Source of the DNA: CAYZFD01 sp964477735
Lineage (GTDB): Bacteria; Bacteroidota; Bacteroidia; Flavobacteriales; Flavobacteriaceae
Assembly: GCA_964477735.1 (NCBI GenBank)
Contig: CAYZFD010000037.1
Location: forward strand, 1 to 14,210
Length of the DNA: 14,210 bases
Reading direction: 5' to 3'
Positions 13,177 through 14,210 of this stretch are shown one piece after another; the stretch's first letter is position 1, and each line of letters opens with the position of its first letter. Position numbers and translations under genes: made by a program. The notes below the pieces were generated by a model. It saw only the letters and a program-made list of their open reading frames with translations, searched no databases and was not told where the DNA came from.

Positions 13177-14210
13177 TTATTTTTTGACAACTTTTGAAGT
13201 TCCAATAAGCTTGTTAGAGTGATCAAAAAACTTGAGTAAATAAATGCTGTTTGGAAGTGCTGATAAGTCAATGGTTTTTGCTTCAGACTCTAAAAGCATT
13301 TTTCCTGATAAATCATAGATTTTACACAAACTGTAGTTGAAGTCAACATGAATTTTGGATGAGGTTGGGTTCGGGAAAAAATTCAATGGTTTTTTATTTG
13401 AAAGTTCACCTATTTTCAGATTTTCATTCACCAAGCCGTTTATATAAACTTCAATATTTAAATAGGGGGGGTAGCTGTTGCTTTGCATTAAAGCATCTGA
13501 TGCATCATTTTTGTTTAAGTTGTTTAGGTCTTCCCAGTCGTTTGGTATGCCATCAAAATCTGAATCTGGTGGGGCAGTGCCACCAACAATTTTTCCAACA
13601 CCGTTATTTTGGAAAGGCAAATCGGTTTCGCGGTAAACATAAAAAGCTTTTTGTCCAAGCGAGATCAAATCAGAGATCATCAAGCTATCCACCTGGTCAC
13701 GCTTTGGGAAGGATGCACCAACATTCGAAATAATTTGTTCATATGCATTTTGTGCAGTAAACGGAGGATTTTTCACGGGATAATCATAAGGCAACTGCAT
13801 TATCGAATTTGTGTCACCAGTAGGGTAACCTGATAAATCTTCGGGCACCAAATTTCCATCTAAAATCCCATTCTTGTTGCTATCAAAATAGTTGCCAGAC
13901 CCATATAAATAAAAGTTGGCATTTCCTCTATTGAATGGTGTCGCTACGCTATTACTCGTATGTGGTCCGCTGATAAAATAATTGTTTATGATATTTACAT
14001 TTGAAATGCCAGCAGAATCTCCTCCCATAATATAGGCATCTCCAGACTCTGTGTGACCATAGGCATTTCCATAGTTCCCCCAATTGTAGACTACATTATT
14101 CACAAATTCATTAATTCCTTTAACCTTAGGGTTTCGGGTTTTGTTGCTAATGTATAGGTTGCCAATTAAGCTGATTTTTCCGTCTGAGGGTTGCATGAGG
14201 CCTCCGGCCG
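13177..14210 (-). CDS. Pectate lyase (PL1-like), C-terminal part, with T9SS tail (5' truncated)
   Basis: The frame is open to the window edge, and the residues before the first in-frame ATG (14194-14196) read 'AGGL', which fits the middle of the domain, so the true start lies beyond 14210. Numbering from that methionine, residues 1-115 belong to a right-handed beta-helix polysaccharide lyase like bacteroidal PL1 pectate lyases: 'LIGNLYISNKTRNPKVKG', 'FVNNVVYNWG', 'YIMGGDS', 'NIINNYFISGP' and 'NFYLYGSGNYFDSNKNG'. These enzymes cleave polygalacturonate by beta-elimination, usually with calcium. A 'DSDFDGIPNDWE' segment (211-222) is a calcium-binding-like repeat, common at this place in the family, followed by 'LNIEVYINGLV'. 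Residues about 270-339 are a T9SS type-A sorting domain ('FFPNPTSS', 'KIYDLSGKML', 'LPNSIYLLKF'). The protein is thus secreted through T9SS. The exact subfamily and substrate are inferred. Confidence 0.87.
   Translation of the reverse strand, partial: AGGLMQPSDGKISLIGNLYISNKTRNPKVKGINEFVNNVVYNWGNYGNAYGHTESGDAYIMGGDSAGISNVNIINNYFISGPHTSNSVATPFNRGNANFYLYGSGNYFDSNKNGILDGNLVPEDLSGYPTGDTNSIMQLPYDYPVKNPPFTAQNAYEQIISNVGASFPKRDQVDSLMISDLISLGQKAFYVYRETDLPFQNNGVGKIVGGTAPPDSDFDGIPNDWEDLNNLNKNDASDALMQSNSYPPYLNIEVYINGLVNENLKIGELSNKKPLNFFPNPTSSKIHVDFNYSLCKIYDLSGKMLLESEAKTIDLSALPNSIYLLKFFDHSNKLIGTSKVVKK

Noticed and set aside
13359..13733. 124-codon open frame on the plus strand
   Set aside because: It is antisense to the pectate lyase gene, whose family motifs and T9SS tail are clear.
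1..14210. CRISPR array, tRNA, insertion sequence or prophage
   Set aside because: Reading the intergenic stretches on both strands showed no spaced direct-repeat array, no cloverleaf-like gene and no transposase or integrase.

Overview
The window looks like chromosomal DNA of a marine-type member of the Bacteroidetes, most likely a flavobacterium. Three encoded proteins end in Type IX secretion (T9SS) type-A sorting domains, an export system confined to this phylum. The intergenic DNA is AT-rich, Shine-Dalgarno sequences are absent in front of the starts, and several starts are preceded by the Bacteroidetes -7 element TAnnTTTG. No rRNA, tRNA, CRISPR, insertion sequence, prophage or integrase is visible, and no stretch over 300 bases lacks a gene.

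Left part (1-3470): the tail of a T9SS cargo protein, a terminator, then a secreted GH16 beta-glucanase (laminarinase-like) that also carries a T9SS tail. Next comes a divergent pair: a SAM-dependent methyltransferase on the minus strand and a mitochondrial-type (type II) sulfide:quinone oxidoreductase on the plus strand. The spacer between them holds a Crp/Fnr-like operator, placed where a class II activator would sit relative to a plausible sqr promoter.

Middle (3470-10720): a beta-lactamase-fold serine hydrolase lipoprotein; a TehB-like methyltransferase with a textbook Bacteroidetes promoter; a small protein with two membrane segments and a coiled coil, whose N-terminal module recalls putative abortive-infection (AbiC-like) membrane proteins; class I mannose-6-phosphate isomerase (manA); and a 1056-residue exported protein with eleven Asp-box (BNR) repeats. 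All are on the plus strand, but the spacing, promoters and terminators suggest mostly single-gene transcription units.

Right part (10720-14210): a 91-residue three-helix membrane protein (minus), a YHYH-domain lipoprotein (plus), a PepSY-type two-helix membrane protein (plus), and on the minus strand the C-terminal two-thirds or so of a pectate lyase (PL1-like) with a calcium-binding-like linker and a T9SS tail, running off the window end. The secreted GH16 and PL1 enzymes at the two edges and the sugar-phosphate isomerase fit a polysaccharide-degrading lifestyle; the sqr pair fits sulfide use or detoxification. I do not see one clear new multi-gene system. The strongest leads are the sqr/methyltransferase control region and the small coiled-coil membrane protein.
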